From contig NZ_LMUX01000017.1 of the NCBI RefSeq assembly GCF_009765705.1, positions 348,937 through 412,936 of the forward strand: a stretch of DNA of 64,000 nucleotides, in the 5' to 3' direction. Position 1 is the first letter of the stretch, and each line of letters opens with the position of its first letter. Source of the DNA: Burkholderia sp. L27(2015) (GTDB lineage: Bacteria; Pseudomonadota; Gammaproteobacteria; Burkholderiales; Burkholderiaceae). Position numbers and translations under genes: made by a program. Positions 10,269 through 19,020 of this stretch are shown piece after piece. The notes beneath the pieces were generated by a model. That model did no database searches. It was given only the letters and a program-made list of their open reading frames with translations, and had not been told where the DNA came from.

Positions 10269-12266
10269 CTAGTAAGCGCCACCGACCCGATGTTCGGCGA
10301 CAAAATGGTCGAGGCCGACCGCCACCAGCGGCGCGACCAACGGTTCATCGCCGATCAGACGTATCGGGCTCGGTAACTCGTCGGCCGCCAATATGCGCTG
10401 CGCATGGCGGCGCGACGGATCCGCAACCGGAACCGCGCTCATCAGCTTCTTGGTGTAGGGATGGCGTGGATTTTCAAACACCGCATTACGCGGACCGATC
10501 TCGACGATCTGCCCCAGATACATCACCGCCACGCGATGGCTGACACGCTCGACCACCGCCATATCGTGCGAGATGAACAGGTAGGCGACGCCCAACTCAC
10601 GCTGCAGGTCCAGCATCAGATTGATGATCTGCGCCTGGACCGACACGTCCAGCGCCGACACCGACTCATCGGCAATCACGACCTTCGGGTTCAACGCGAG
10701 CGCACGCGCAATCGCAATCCGCTGTCGCTGGCCGCCGGAGAACTCGTGCGGATAGCGCCTCGCGGCGTCGGCCGGCAGACCGACTTTGTCCAACAACCAC
10801 GCCACTCGTGCCTGCGCTTGCGCGCCCTGGGCTACGCGATGCACCAACAGCGGCTCCATGATCGAGAAGCCCACGGTCAGGCGCGGGTTCAGCGACGCAA
10901 ACGGGTCCTGGAAAATAAACTGGATATCACGGCGCAACGCCTGCAGCGCGGGACCTTGCAGGGTGCTGATTTCTTGTCCGGCAAATTCGATCGAGCCGCT
11001 TTGACTTTCCACCAGCCGCAACAGCGAGCGCCCAGTGGTCGACTTGCCACAACCCGATTCGCCAACCAGCGCCAGTGTTTCGCCGGGATGTAAGTCGAAG
11101 TTGACGCTCTCGACCGCATGGACATTGCGCGTGACGCGGCCGAACACGCCCGTCTTGACTGGGAAGCGTGTCACCAGGTTGCGCACACGCAAAATGGGCG
11201 AAACAGTGTCGTCCAATGCAGGCTGCCCTGACGAGGCACCTTCGGCCGCTGGCGCCTTGCTTGCCGGCAATGTCGCGGTATCGTCGAGCGCCGGGGTTTG
11301 CTCGGCAACCTCCGCCACATAGGCTTGCAGCACCGGGAATTTGGCCGGCCGCGTAGTGCCTTGCATCGCACCGAGCTTGGGGACCGCCGCCAGCAATGCC
11401 TGGGTATACGGATGCTGCGGGGCCGCGAACAAAGCATCCGATTGCCCTTGCTCGACTTTCTCGCCGCGGTACATGACCAGCACGCGGTCGGCCATTTCCG
11501 CCACTACGCCCATATCGTGCGTGATAAAGATCACGCCCATATTCATCTCTTGCTGCAAGCCGCGTATCAATTGCAGTATCTGCGCCTGGATGGTCACGTC
11601 GAGCGCCGTGGTCGGCTCATCGGCGATCAGCAACGCGGGCTTGCATGACAACGCCATCGCGATCATCACACGCTGCCGCATGCCGCCGGACAATTGATGC
11701 GGGTACCGCGCAGACACTTGGCGCGCCTCGGGAATACGCACCAGGTCCAGCAGCCGCAGCGTTTCGTTGCGTGCTTCGCCACGGCTTTTATGCTGGTGCA
11801 ATACAATCGCTTCGGTGATTTGGTGACCGACGGTAAACACCGGATTCAGCGAGGTCATCGGCTCCTGAAAAATCATCGCGATATCGGCGCCGCGTATCGA
11901 GCGCAGCACCGACGAGCTAGCCTGCGCCAGATCCAGTACGCGATCGTCGCGGCGGCGGAACATCATGCTGCCGTTGAGGATACGGCCGCCGCCGTGCTCG
12001 ATCAACCGCATCAGGGCCAGTGAAGTCACCGATTTGCCCGAACCCGATTCGCCCACGATCGCCAGGGTCTCGCCGCGATCGATCCCGAACGACAAGTGGC
12101 GCACCGCTTCAAAGGTACCGGCGTCCTGGCGAAAACCGACCGACAGATTGTCGACTTCCAGTACGCGCTTCGGGGGTAGCGCAGACGGCAGCTCCGATGG
12201 CAGCACAGACTGCAGCACGCTGGACGTTGGGCTGGCGGAGGACGAAGGGGTCTGCACTATGGGCAT
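10269..12266 (-). CDS. gsiA: Fused double ATP-binding protein of peptide importer (GsiA type)
   Basis: This 665-residue protein holds two complete ABC ATPase domains in tandem. The first has Walker A GESGSGKS, signature LSGGMRQRV and Walker [13 protein letters not shown]. The second has Walker [10 protein letters not shown], signature FSGGQRQRI and Walker [13 protein letters not shown]. Each is followed by the Opp/Dpp C-terminal segment ending in '[12 protein letters not shown]' or '[12 protein letters not shown]'. A low-complexity linker rich in Ala, Ser and Thr joins the halves. This single-chain arrangement is that of glutathione importer GsiA. The gene sits 25 bp after iaaA in the same operon. 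Confidence 0.9.
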   Translation of the reverse strand: MPIVQTPSSSASPTSSVLQSVLPSELPSALPPKRVLEVDNLSVGFRQDAGTFEAVRHLSFGIDRGETLAIVGESGSGKSVTSLALMRLIEHGGGRILNGSMMFRRRDDRVLDLAQASSSVLRSIRGADIAMIFQEPMTSLNPVFTVGHQITEAIVLHQHKSRGEARNETLRLLDLVRIPEARQVSARYPHQLSGGMRQRVMIAMALSCKPALLIADEPTTALDVTIQAQILQLIRGLQQEMNMGVIFITHDMGVVAEMADRVLVMYRGEKVEQGQSDALFAAPQHPYTQALLAAVPKLGAMQGTTRPAKFPVLQAYVAEVAEQTPALDDTATLPASKAPAAEGASSGQPALDDTVSPILRVRNLVTRFPVKTGVFGRVTRNVHAVESVNFDLHPGETLALVGESGCGKSTTGRSLLRLVESQSGSIEFAGQEISTLQGPALQALRRDIQFIFQDPFASLNPRLTVGFSIMEPLLVHRVAQGAQAQARVAWLLDKVGLPADAARRYPHEFSGGQRQRIAIARALALNPKVVIADESVSALDVSVQAQIINLMLDLQRELGVAYLFISHDMAVVERVSHRVAVMYLGQIVEIGPRNAVFENPRHPYTKKLMSAVPVADPSRRHAQRILAADELPSPIRLIGDEPLVAPLVAVGLDHFVAEHRVGGAY

Positions 12267-12291
12267 CCTTGGTAACGAATGGTCGAGGCGT

Positions 12292-13275
12292 TCAGCGATA
12301 GATCGCCGTGACGGGTGCAGTGCCCACGCGCGCGTAACCGCGATACATCCCTTCTGTGTTGAATGGCAGCGTCACGTTGCCTTGCGCGTCGACCGCGATC
12401 AGTCCGCCACGCCCGCCTATGCGCGGCAATTTATTCATCACCACATCGGCTGCGGCCTGCTCCAGCGATACGCCGCGATATTCGATCTGCGCCGAGACGT
12501 CATAGGCGACCACCATGCGCATGAACATCTCGCCAGACCCCGTCGTGGAAACCGCACAGGTCGCATCGTTCGCATAGCAGCCGGCACCGATCAGGGGCGC
12601 GTCGCCAACCCGTCCGACCTGCTTGTTGGTGACGCCGCCCGTCGAGGTTGCCGCGGCCAAATGCCCATGGCTATCGAACGCAACCGCGCCCACTGTGCCG
12701 AATTTGCGATTGGGGTCCAGCGGTTCGTGTGGCAACACCTCTACACCGGCCTGTGCGGCCAGTGTCTGTGCATCGTGATCGAGCAACATGCCGGCTTGGC
12801 CGCGCGCGGCCAGCCATTGCTGGTAGCGCGCTTCGGTGCGGAAATAACCCGACTCGACCATTTCGATACCTTGCGCCTGCGCAAAGGCTTCGGCGCCGCC
12901 CCCCGTAAACATCACATGTTCGCTATGGTCCATGACGCGGCGCGCGAGCAATATCGGATTACGCACATGCTTGACGCAACTGATCGCACCGGCTTCCAGC
13001 GTGCGGCCGTCCATGATCGATGCATCGAGCTCGTGGGTGCCGTCGGCGGTCAGGACCGCACCGTGGCCCGCGTTGAAAAGCGGACAATCTTCCAACCGAC
13101 GCACGGCCTCGCTGACCGCATCGAGCGCACTGCCGCCATCGGCCAGGATCTGCTGTCCGGCGCTCAGTACTTCATGCAATGCCGCGTGGTAACGCTGTTC
13201 GGCGTCCGGTTGCATGGTGGTGCGCAGAATGGTGCCTGCTCCACCATGTATCGCTAGGACTGCTTGGGCTTTCAT
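12292..13275 (-). CDS. iaaA: Isoaspartyl peptidase/L-asparaginase (Ntn hydrolase)
   Basis: This is a 327-residue plant-type asparaginase/isoaspartyl dipeptidase. The self-processing site is visible as [10 protein letters not shown]: cleavage between Gly and Thr would free the Thr nucleophile of the beta chain. The second family block is '[28 protein letters not shown]', and the N-terminal block is 'LAIHGGAG'. The enzyme removes beta-aspartyl residues from short peptides. Its start overlaps the rpiR stop by 4 bp. In E. coli, iaaA precedes gsiABCD in the same way. Confidence 0.92.
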   Translation of the reverse strand: MKAQAVLAIHGGAGTILRTTMQPDAEQRYHAALHEVLSAGQQILADGGSALDAVSEAVRRLEDCPLFNAGHGAVLTADGTHELDASIMDGRTLEAGAISCVKHVRNPILLARRVMDHSEHVMFTGGGAEAFAQAQGIEMVESGYFRTEARYQQWLAARGQAGMLLDHDAQTLAAQAGVEVLPHEPLDPNRKFGTVGAVAFDSHGHLAAATSTGGVTNKQVGRVGDAPLIGAGCYANDATCAVSTTGSGEMFMRMVVAYDVSAQIEYRGVSLEQAAADVVMNKLPRIGGRGGLIAVDAQGNVTLPFNTEGMYRGYARVGTAPVTAIYR

Positions 13276-14276
13276 ATTTTTTTCCGACGAGGTACACGAG
13301 TTGGGGATGAGGTTTTCGCATCGAGTTCGCTGGATTCACCGGGTTCACCGTGTCGGCCAGGCCCGCCGGTTTCGCCCTGTGCTGACGCCGGCGGCCGACG
13401 CGGTTTCGAAAGCCAGGGCAGCACGAACTCGGTCAGGTCCATGGCGACCTCGACCGAATGCTTGACCTTATGGGCGACCGCATCGCACAGCGCTTCAATC
13501 ACCGCCAGCACAGTCGCGTCCGAATTGGCGGCAAGCCGCCGTTCAGCGCGCACGTACACCGTCAGGTCAGCGAAATCGACCAGCGGCGAGGCGACGCTGT
13601 CAGTCAGCGCCAGCACCCGAGCGCCCCGGCCTGATGCGGCGCGGGCCAACTTGATGGTGTCTTCGACATAACGCGGAAAGGCGATGGCGATCAGCAAATC
13701 GCTGCTGCTCACATTAGACAAATGCCGCGCCGCATGGCTCGGTCCGCCGGCTAGCGCCAGCGATTGCACATTGCCGTGATACGGCGTGAGGCCATGATCC
13801 ATCAGCCCGGCAAGAAAGGCACTGGAACCGTAACCCAGGACAAACACGCGCCGGGCCGCGAGTATCGCCTCGACGGCGGCTTGTATGGCGTCGCCGTGCG
13901 TCACGCTGCGGGTTCGCTGCAGGTTGGCCGACGCTAAATCGAGTGTCGCGTCAAACACTTCGTCCCCGGTGGTCGGCGATGCTTGGGACGATCGCAAACG
14001 TTCGACGGGCGCCAGTGTCGCTTCAAAACCGCGTACCAAAGCGGCCCGAAATGCCGGATATCCGTCGAAGCCCAGCGCTCGCGCAAACCGATTCGCGGTC
14101 GCCACCGACGCGCCAACCACGTCCGACAATTCATCGATGCGCATTGTTGCCGCACGGAACAGATTCGCCTGGACGTATTCCCCCATACGCTGATGAATCG
14201 GCGACAAGTTCCGCATCTGCGTTGCGATCAAAGCTGAGATGGTTTGGTCTGCGACAGCAGGCGGCGTACGTGTCAT
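13272..14276 (-). CDS. RpiR family transcriptional regulator
   Basis: This is a 334-residue regulator with an N-terminal RpiR-type helix-turn-helix ('MRIDELSDVVGASVATANRFARALGFDGYPAFRAAL', residues about 40-75) and a C-terminal SIS domain ('ILAARRVFVLGYGSSAFLAGLMDHGL', about 145-260). SIS domains sense sugar phosphates in many relatives, but RpiR proteins also control gsi-type peptide operons in this group. A proline-rich, charged tail follows the SIS domain. It is the first gene of the operon it presumably controls, overlapping iaaA by 4 bp. A 30-bp palindrome lies 25 bp upstream of its start and would allow autoregulation. Confidence 0.85.
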   Translation of the reverse strand: MTRTPPAVADQTISALIATQMRNLSPIHQRMGEYVQANLFRAATMRIDELSDVVGASVATANRFARALGFDGYPAFRAALVRGFEATLAPVERLRSSQASPTTGDEVFDATLDLASANLQRTRSVTHGDAIQAAVEAILAARRVFVLGYGSSAFLAGLMDHGLTPYHGNVQSLALAGGPSHAARHLSNVSSSDLLIAIAFPRYVEDTIKLARAASGRGARVLALTDSVASPLVDFADLTVYVRAERRLAANSDATVLAVIEALCDAVAHKVKHSVEVAMDLTEFVLPWLSKPRRPPASAQGETGGPGRHGEPGESSELDAKTSSPTRVPRRKKI

Positions 14277-14300
14277 GCCGATTCCAAGTGACGTGCCAAG

Positions 14301-14330
14301 TTTTCGATGTAAATATATTTACATGGAAAA
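14301..14330. promoter_or_regulatory. Near-perfect 30-bp palindrome, candidate RpiR operator
   Basis: The core ATGTAAATATATTTACAT (14307-14324) is a perfect 18-bp palindrome. It is extended by TTTTC on the left and GAAAA on the right, with a single mismatched base pair on each side of the core. It lies just upstream of the rpiR start, in an otherwise gene-free stretch, where the operon promoter must be. Confidence 0.6.
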
Positions 14331-14564
14331 AATACAAAGAAAATACATTTTTGAGGTGTGTCGGGTTTATACGAAGGGGAGCCCGCTCTGCTTCGCCGAT
14401 ACACTAGATCCGGATTTGCCAAGAAGGCGCGCCCACAGACTATCAATGGCATCGGCTTGGCTTTCGCTTGGAAAGTTCGGCGCTCCTGTAGCCCTAGCCA
14501 GGAAGAACGCCCGAAACAAGATTCATGCTAGATTGTCAGCACGATGTGATCAAAGGAGCTTCGC

Positions 14565-14792
14565 ATGGATACCCGTTCGATATTGGGCATGGTGCACGCT
14601 GAAGAGGTTTTACTGGTCTCCATCGTGCGATCGCTGCCCCCAGACATCAGGAGTAAGATCGCCAACGATTTTCATGAGCAGGTCGAAATCTCGGAGACTT
14701 CGCACTTGAGTACAACCAGCGATCGCGAAACCGCCGACGCGCTCAAGGCTCACCTGCGCAGGCTGTCCAATTTGCTTGCGGCTTTGTCTTGA
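14565..14792 (+). CDS. Small conserved-looking hypothetical protein
   Basis: This 75-residue protein is not recognised. A clear ribosome binding site (AAAGGAG) sits 6 bases before the ATG. The sequence is mixed helix-forming (LVSIVRSLPPDIRSKIANDFHEQ) with a C-terminal Leu- and Ala-rich helix, no cysteine, no signal peptide and no membrane segment. It stands alone between the rpiR upstream region and a secreted-protein gene. It is probably a cytoplasmic protein. Confidence 0.6.
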   Translation: MDTRSILGMVHAEEVLLVSIVRSLPPDIRSKIANDFHEQVEISETSHLSTTSDRETADALKAHLRRLSNLLAALS

Positions 14793-14850
14793 TGGTTCTT
14801 TAGCCCCGTCTTAGCTTCTTAACCAGCCATAACCCAACCCAAGGTGCTGC

Positions 14851-15822
14851 GTGCAGCGAGCTATCCAGATCCCCCACCCTTTCCGCGCAATCCATTGCGC
14901 AAAACTGTTTTCTTTAGTACTCGCGTCCGCTGTCATGATAGTTCTTCCGGCGCGCGCCCAGGACACGCCGACACCAAGTGGTAGCACCCCCGTGTCGGCC
15001 CCAGGCGGTGACACCGCGGCATCGAGCAATGCTTCCTCCTCGGCCACCCTGCTCCAGGTGGGCAGCCTACCCGTCGAACGCCAGGTAGCGTGGTTGAATC
15101 ACGCAGCGCAAAGCGGTGATCTGGAAAAATTGAGTGACGTGCAACTCGTCGAACTGTTTCAATCGCTGTCCCCCGATACGCTCCCGCGCTACCTCGAAGC
15201 GGGTAGCGCCCGCTACCGGGAATATGAGTTTCACACCTATGGCCAACAGCGCATAAAAGGCGTGTGGCAAGCCGAACCAGCCCACCTGCTGGTGCGTTAT
15301 CGCCAGGATCCCAGGCAGGTTTACGTCAAGTGGTTAGCCGACGGCAGGAACGCGGGGCAAGAAATGATCTATGACGAAACGAAGGACCCGAAGCAGCTCT
15401 ACGCCCATCAAGGTGGCACTTTCAGTTTCGTGGCGATATGGACACCGATCGATAGCGGGCGCGCCCTCGCGCAGTCGCGTCACACCGTACGGGAACTGAA
15501 CATCGGCTACGTCACGAACTTGTATCTTTCGGAGCTGAAAAAGTATCACGCAGTGGGCATCGACAAGCCTTCCAAGATTGAAGTGTCGACCGAGTCCGGC
15601 GAACGCGTCGTGGCACTCACTTGGGAAACGCCCACCGGACAACCGCAGTTCTACGCAAAGAAAGTGCGCCTCGGGCTCGACTTGCGGCACCCCTTTTTCC
15701 GTACCAGCGAAGCGTGGGACAACAGCGGAGAACTCCTCGAGAAGTTTACGTTCGCCGACGTAACCCCCAAACATTTCGATGACTCGGCATTCGACCCGAA
15801 GAACCCGCAGTATAGGTTCTGA
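14851..15822 (+). CDS. DUF1571 family secreted protein
   Basis: This is a 323-residue protein that starts at a GTG. Residues about 17-36 form a signal peptide (AKLFSLVLASAVMIVLPARAQD), followed by a low-complexity Ser/Thr/Ala/Gly stretch to about residue 68. The rest matches the DUF1571 pattern: 'YREYEFHTYGQQRIKGVWQAEPAHLLVRYRQDPRQVYVKWL', then 'GQEMIYDETKDPKQLYAHQGG' and 'HPFFRTSEAWDNSGELLEKFTFADV'. The fold resembles outer-membrane lipoprotein carrier-like domains, but no function is established. It is likely periplasmic. No operon partner is obvious. Confidence 0.72.
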   Translation: MQRAIQIPHPFRAIHCAKLFSLVLASAVMIVLPARAQDTPTPSGSTPVSAPGGDTAASSNASSSATLLQVGSLPVERQVAWLNHAAQSGDLEKLSDVQLVELFQSLSPDTLPRYLEAGSARYREYEFHTYGQQRIKGVWQAEPAHLLVRYRQDPRQVYVKWLADGRNAGQEMIYDETKDPKQLYAHQGGTFSFVAIWTPIDSGRALAQSRHTVRELNIGYVTNLYLSELKKYHAVGIDKPSKIEVSTESGERVVALTWETPTGQPQFYAKKVRLGLDLRHPFFRTSEAWDNSGELLEKFTFADVTPKHFDDSAFDPKNPQYRF

Positions 15823-15858
15823 GTCAGTTTTGAAACGCCGAACCTGATAACGATAGCC

Positions 15859-15987
15859 ATGCGGATCAAGTTGCGCCAGGTCGAAGGCTTTCTCGCCGCA
15901 GCGGACACCCTCACGTTTTCGCGCGCCGCGGACCTGTTCAGGCGCATGCTGCTGGCCGAACACGCCACGGTCGCCACGCGACGCTGA
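15859..15987 (+). pseudogene. LysR regulator N-terminal stub
   Basis: The first 27 codons read MRIKLRQVEGFLAAADTLTF and continue SRAADLF, the start of a LysR helix-turn-helix. The frame then runs into unrelated sequence and stops after 42 residues. The recognition helix and the whole effector domain are missing. It precedes a broken TctC gene, so it may be the remains of that gene's regulator. Confidence 0.65.
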
Positions 15988-16135
15988 TACCAACGCAGCA
16001 GCAATGCGCCTGCGCATTGCCATACCCTATTTATAGGTAACGCCTATGAATTCAAACCCTCTATGAATTTGTTGGCGCGTGTAGTCCATGCTCTAATGAT
16101 CTGCACTACCCGATAAAAATAGGCAGGGGACGCCC

Positions 16136-16861
16136 ATGAACCGCCGACCGATGGTGCTGTTGCGACTCACCCTGATTATTCTGTGCGCGGTCCCAATCGC
16201 GCAAACACGCGCGGACAGCGACGAGCTCGACAAGAGCGAGCCAGTGCGGGGCATTGTGCCTTTCCCGCCGGGGTCGACATCGTGACTCGGCTGATCATGT
16301 CCAAGCTTTCGGTCGTCACGGGCCAAAACTTCTTCATCGATAATCGTTCCGGCGCCAGCGGTACGATCGGCGCCGCGGATGCAGCGCGCGCCAAACCGGA
16401 CGGCTACACCCTACTCGCGGCACCGTCTTCGCTGGCCACCAGCGAATCGCTGTACCGCAACCTGTCATTCAAACTTGAGAAAGATTTCAGTGGCATTGCG
16501 ATGCTCGCGTCGGTGCCGTTCATCCTGGTGACCAATCCGAAGGTACCGGCCAACTCGGTGGCCGAACTGATCGCGCTGGCCAAGGCCAAGCCCAACACCT
16601 TGACGTTCGCCTCGACAGGCAACGGCAGTGCACCCGACATCGCCGCCGAACAGTTCGAAATGCAGGCGAATATCGCAATGATCCATGTGCCCTATCGCGG
16701 TACCGCGCCGGCCATGCAAGACTTGATCGCGGGCCGTGTCAATTTGATGTTCGCCAACGCGGTGTCGGTATTGCCGCAGATCAAGGCCGGCTTACTGAAA
16801 GGCCTGGCGGTCTCCAGCGCGCAACGCAGCGATACGATGCCCGAGCTGCCCACTTCCGCGC
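16136..16861 (+). pseudogene. Broken TctC/Bug-family binding protein gene
   Basis: The start at 16136 encodes a signal peptide (MVLLRLTLIILCAVPIAQTRA) and 'VRGIVPFPPG', then stops. The expected continuation, DIVTRLIMSKLSVVTGQNFFIDNRSGASGTIG, is in another frame from about 16273, so a small indel near 16270 broke the gene. The second part runs well (DGYTLLAAPSS, DIAAEQFEMQANIAMIHVPYRG) to 'MPELPT' at about 16855. The last third of the protein is missing and the next bases belong to a PrpD-family gene. Bug proteins bind carboxylates in the periplasm. Confidence 0.8.
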
Positions 16862-17912
16862 GATCCACCCGAGTGCGCCGGTATTGCCAGCATTGCTGGC
16901 TTACGCCGAATGGCAAAAGGTCAGCGGCGCGGAACTGGTGCACGCGTATGTGCTCGGGGTAGAGGTCGAAGAACGCGTCGGCTTGTCGGTGTTTCCCGTG
17001 CACTACGACCGTGGCTGGCATATCACCGGGACCGCCGGCGTGTTCGGCGCGGCCGCCGCAGTCGGCAAGCTGCTGGGTCTGGACGAGCAACGCATGGCCT
17101 GGGCCTTGAGCATCGCCGCGACGCAATCGTCGGGGCTGCGCGAGATGTTCGGCAGCATGTGCAAAAGCCTGCACCCCGGCCGCGCCGCACAAAACGGCAT
17201 GGCAGCGGCCCTCCTTGCCAAGAGCGGTTTTACCAGCTCCGAACGCGGCATCGAGGCACCACGGGGTTTCGGTCATGTGATGTCCTCGCGCTTCGATCCC
17301 GAGTTCGTAGTCAATGGGCTCGGAGAGCGCTACGAAATCATGCAGAACATGTACAAGCCGTTCGCCTGCGGCCTGGTGGTGCATCCGGTGATCGATGGTT
17401 GCCTGCAATTACGCCGCGAGCTGCAACTTGATACCGCGCAGATCTCGCAGGTCGTGGCGCGCGTGAACCCGCTGGTGATGGAGCTCACCGCCAAGCGTGC
17501 GCCGACCACCGGCCTGGAAAGCAAATTCAGCGTCTACCATGCGCTTGCTGTGGCGCTGATATACGGCGCCGCGGGTGAGGCAGAATTCAGCATCGACGTC
17601 GTGAGCGATCCGCGCGTTATTGCGCTACGCGAGCGCGTGAGCACGCAACCCGATGCCGCCCTGCGCAAGCTGGAAGGTCACGTACGGATCGAACTTCACG
17701 ATGGACGCGTGTTCGAGCGCCGCGTCGAGAACGCGGTCTGCAGTCTGGCGCATCCGATGAGCAACGATGAGTTGGAACAGAAATTTCTGGCCCTCGTCGA
17801 AGGTATCCTGCCTATCGATCGCGCCAACGCACTGATCGACGGCTGCTGGAAAATCGCTGCGATGGATGATGCCGGCGAGATCGCGCGGCTTGCCGCGACG
17901 GGGCCGTTGTGA
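16862..17912 (+). pseudogene. N-terminally truncated MmgE/PrpD family gene
   Basis: From about 16866 the frame reads HPSAPVLPALLAYAEWQKVSGAELVHAYVLGVEVEERVG and continues without stops to 17912. This matches MmgE/PrpD proteins (2-methylcitrate dehydratase-like), but roughly the first 95 residues, including part of the active-site region, are gone. The upstream side joins the broken TctC gene in a different frame. The remaining about 340 residues look well kept, so the deletion may be recent. A start at the TTG at 16884 would give a product unlikely to be active. Confidence 0.75.
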
Positions 17913-18189
17913 TCGTCCTATTTACGATCGAGGAGAACACGTCAACGCTTACCATCTCAAGCGTCGTCGGAATATTCGGATTTCAGATGAATGATCTGGG
18001 ACCGCTCTGTGGTTCAAATCATTCACCCGATGGGCTGCAAACCTCAATTCCACCGCTCGAATGGTTTCACCGCGCCACCGGAACAGCTGTGCTTTCCAAG
18101 TCGCGATGAGTCACGTCTTGCCATCCCTTTGTGTTGCAAGTGAGCGATTGAAAGTCGCTTCTTCCATCTGATTCGACATTGCGATCGCC

Positions 18190-18226
18190 CCACCCTACAT
18201 CCGTATCTCTTACGGATGTACGGTGG
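18190..18226 (+). promoter_or_regulatory. Long hairpin enclosing the ribosome binding site of the small peptide gene
   Basis: CCACC, one unpaired C, then TACATCCGTA pair with TACGGATGTA, one C, then GGTGG around a TCTCT loop. That is 15 base pairs with one mismatch. The 3' arm ends inside GGTGGAG, the likely Shine-Dalgarno of the gene starting at 18234. Folded RNA would hide that site; the DNA form could equally be a protein-binding palindrome. Confidence 0.6.
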
Positions 18227-18233
18227 AGCGAAT

Positions 18234-18449
18234 ATGACTATCCTCAGTACTGCCGTCAGTTCGGCGGCGCTAATCAAAGGAGTTGCACTGTCGAAGATCA
18301 ATTTTGATTCATTTGTCAAAGCTGCTGCTGAGAAGGTCACCGAAGCCGACGTCCGGATCGCGAAGGCGGGCGTTGAGACTCAGGTTGAAGGCCGCGATTG
18401 GCACATGAATCAAGCGCTCAATATGATCGCGTACGAAGATCAAAATTAA
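18234..18449 (+). CDS. Small 71-residue peptide, possible precursor of an exported peptide
   Basis: The product is not recognised. The ATG at 18234 follows GGAG by 5 bases, so it is preferred to the in-frame ATG at 18216, which lies inside the hairpin. The N-terminal half is helical and Ala/Val/Ser/Lys-rich (STAVSSAALIKGVALSKINFDSFVKAAAEKV), leader-like. The C-terminal part begins at a Gly-rich border (AKAGVETQVEGRDWHMNQALN) and ends acidic (AYEDQN). There is no cysteine, so no disulfide or thioether rings. It is followed by a strong terminator, then an acidic protein and an ABC exporter-like gene, the layout of small-peptide export loci. No maturation enzyme of a known class is present. Function is inference from layout only. 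Confidence 0.55.
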   Translation: MTILSTAVSSAALIKGVALSKINFDSFVKAAAEKVTEADVRIAKAGVETQVEGRDWHMNQALNMIAYEDQN

Positions 18450-18456
18450 GTAGCGG

Positions 18457-18487
18457 AAGGGCGCAAACTGAATTTGCGCCCTTTTTT
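18457..18487 (+). terminator. Rho-independent terminator/attenuator after the peptide gene
   Basis: AAGGGCGCAAA and TTTGCGCCCTT form an 11-bp perfect stem with a CTGAA loop, running into six or more T residues. It lies 8 bases after the peptide stop codon and before the next gene. It would give much more peptide message than downstream message, as seen in many bacteriocin and peptide operons. Confidence 0.9.
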
Positions 18488-18508
18488 GATTTCCGTAGGA
18501 GGACGTCG

Positions 18509-18910
18509 ATGATTTTGCAGACCAGTTTTTCCAAGCAGATAGAGACCATCATTACCCTCGCTGGCGTAACCGACCGAGAAAGCATCAAAAAATATTCTTC
18601 CGTTGACAACCTTAGGCGGGGGTACAGAACATTTTTGCAGTCACTCGGGCAGCGAGATATCAACGTCACGGAAACGAACCCTTCTTTTGTAAAAGACGCA
18701 GACGATGCAAAGAAATTGCGCGTATTCTTTTCTAATGATTCGCTATTGGACGATAAAGCTCAAGCCGCCGTTATAGATGAGCAGCAAGACGATGAGACTA
18801 TTGAGAAAGAAGATAAAATACTTTGCGCCTTAAATGAGCTCTCATTATATTCAACGGAGCACTCAACCCTTCTTAAGGTAATAATAACCGACATTAGAGG
18901 CAGAGACTAA
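18509..18910 (+). CDS. Unrecognised 133-residue acidic protein of the peptide/ABC cassette
   Basis: A strong ribosome binding site (AGGAGG) precedes the ATG at 18509. The protein is soluble-looking, without signal or membrane segments. The middle is strongly acidic (DEQQDDETIEKED) and the C-terminal part is Leu/Ile-rich (ILCALNELSLYSTEHSTLLKVIITDI). No domain was recognised. The AT-rich composition matches the ABC gene that follows but not the surrounding chromosome. A role as immunity protein, chaperone or tailoring partner for the upstream peptide is possible, but nothing in the sequence decides between them. Confidence 0.65.
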   Translation: MILQTSFSKQIETIITLAGVTDRESIKKYSSVDNLRRGYRTFLQSLGQRDINVTETNPSFVKDADDAKKLRVFFSNDSLLDDKAQAAVIDEQQDDETIEKEDKILCALNELSLYSTEHSTLLKVIITDIRGRD

Positions 18911-19020
18911 CGACAATCAAAAATTCGCAGCATAGGCGCTAACCGGTACAAATCCGCTGGAATTGTATGAACTTTCTCTAGGCTGGACGCAGGGCGTAAC
19001 GTGAATTTCAAAAATGATAA

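Noticed and set aside
18005-18060. tRNA-like segment GGTTCAAATC before the peptide gene
   Set aside because: The T-loop-like string is not followed by a matching acceptor stem or CCA, and no D or anticodon arm could be formed.
17909-18109. 66-codon plus-strand frame after the PrpD remnant
   Set aside because: The translation has no motif, and the GAGGAG-like sequence inside it is not followed by a start codon at useful distance.
18234-18449. Small peptide gene as a lasso peptide precursor (Gly with Glu seven residues on, in AKAGVETQVEG)
   Set aside because: The leader lacks the penultimate Thr usual in lasso leaders, and no asparagine-synthetase-like cyclase or transglutaminase-like protease gene is nearby.
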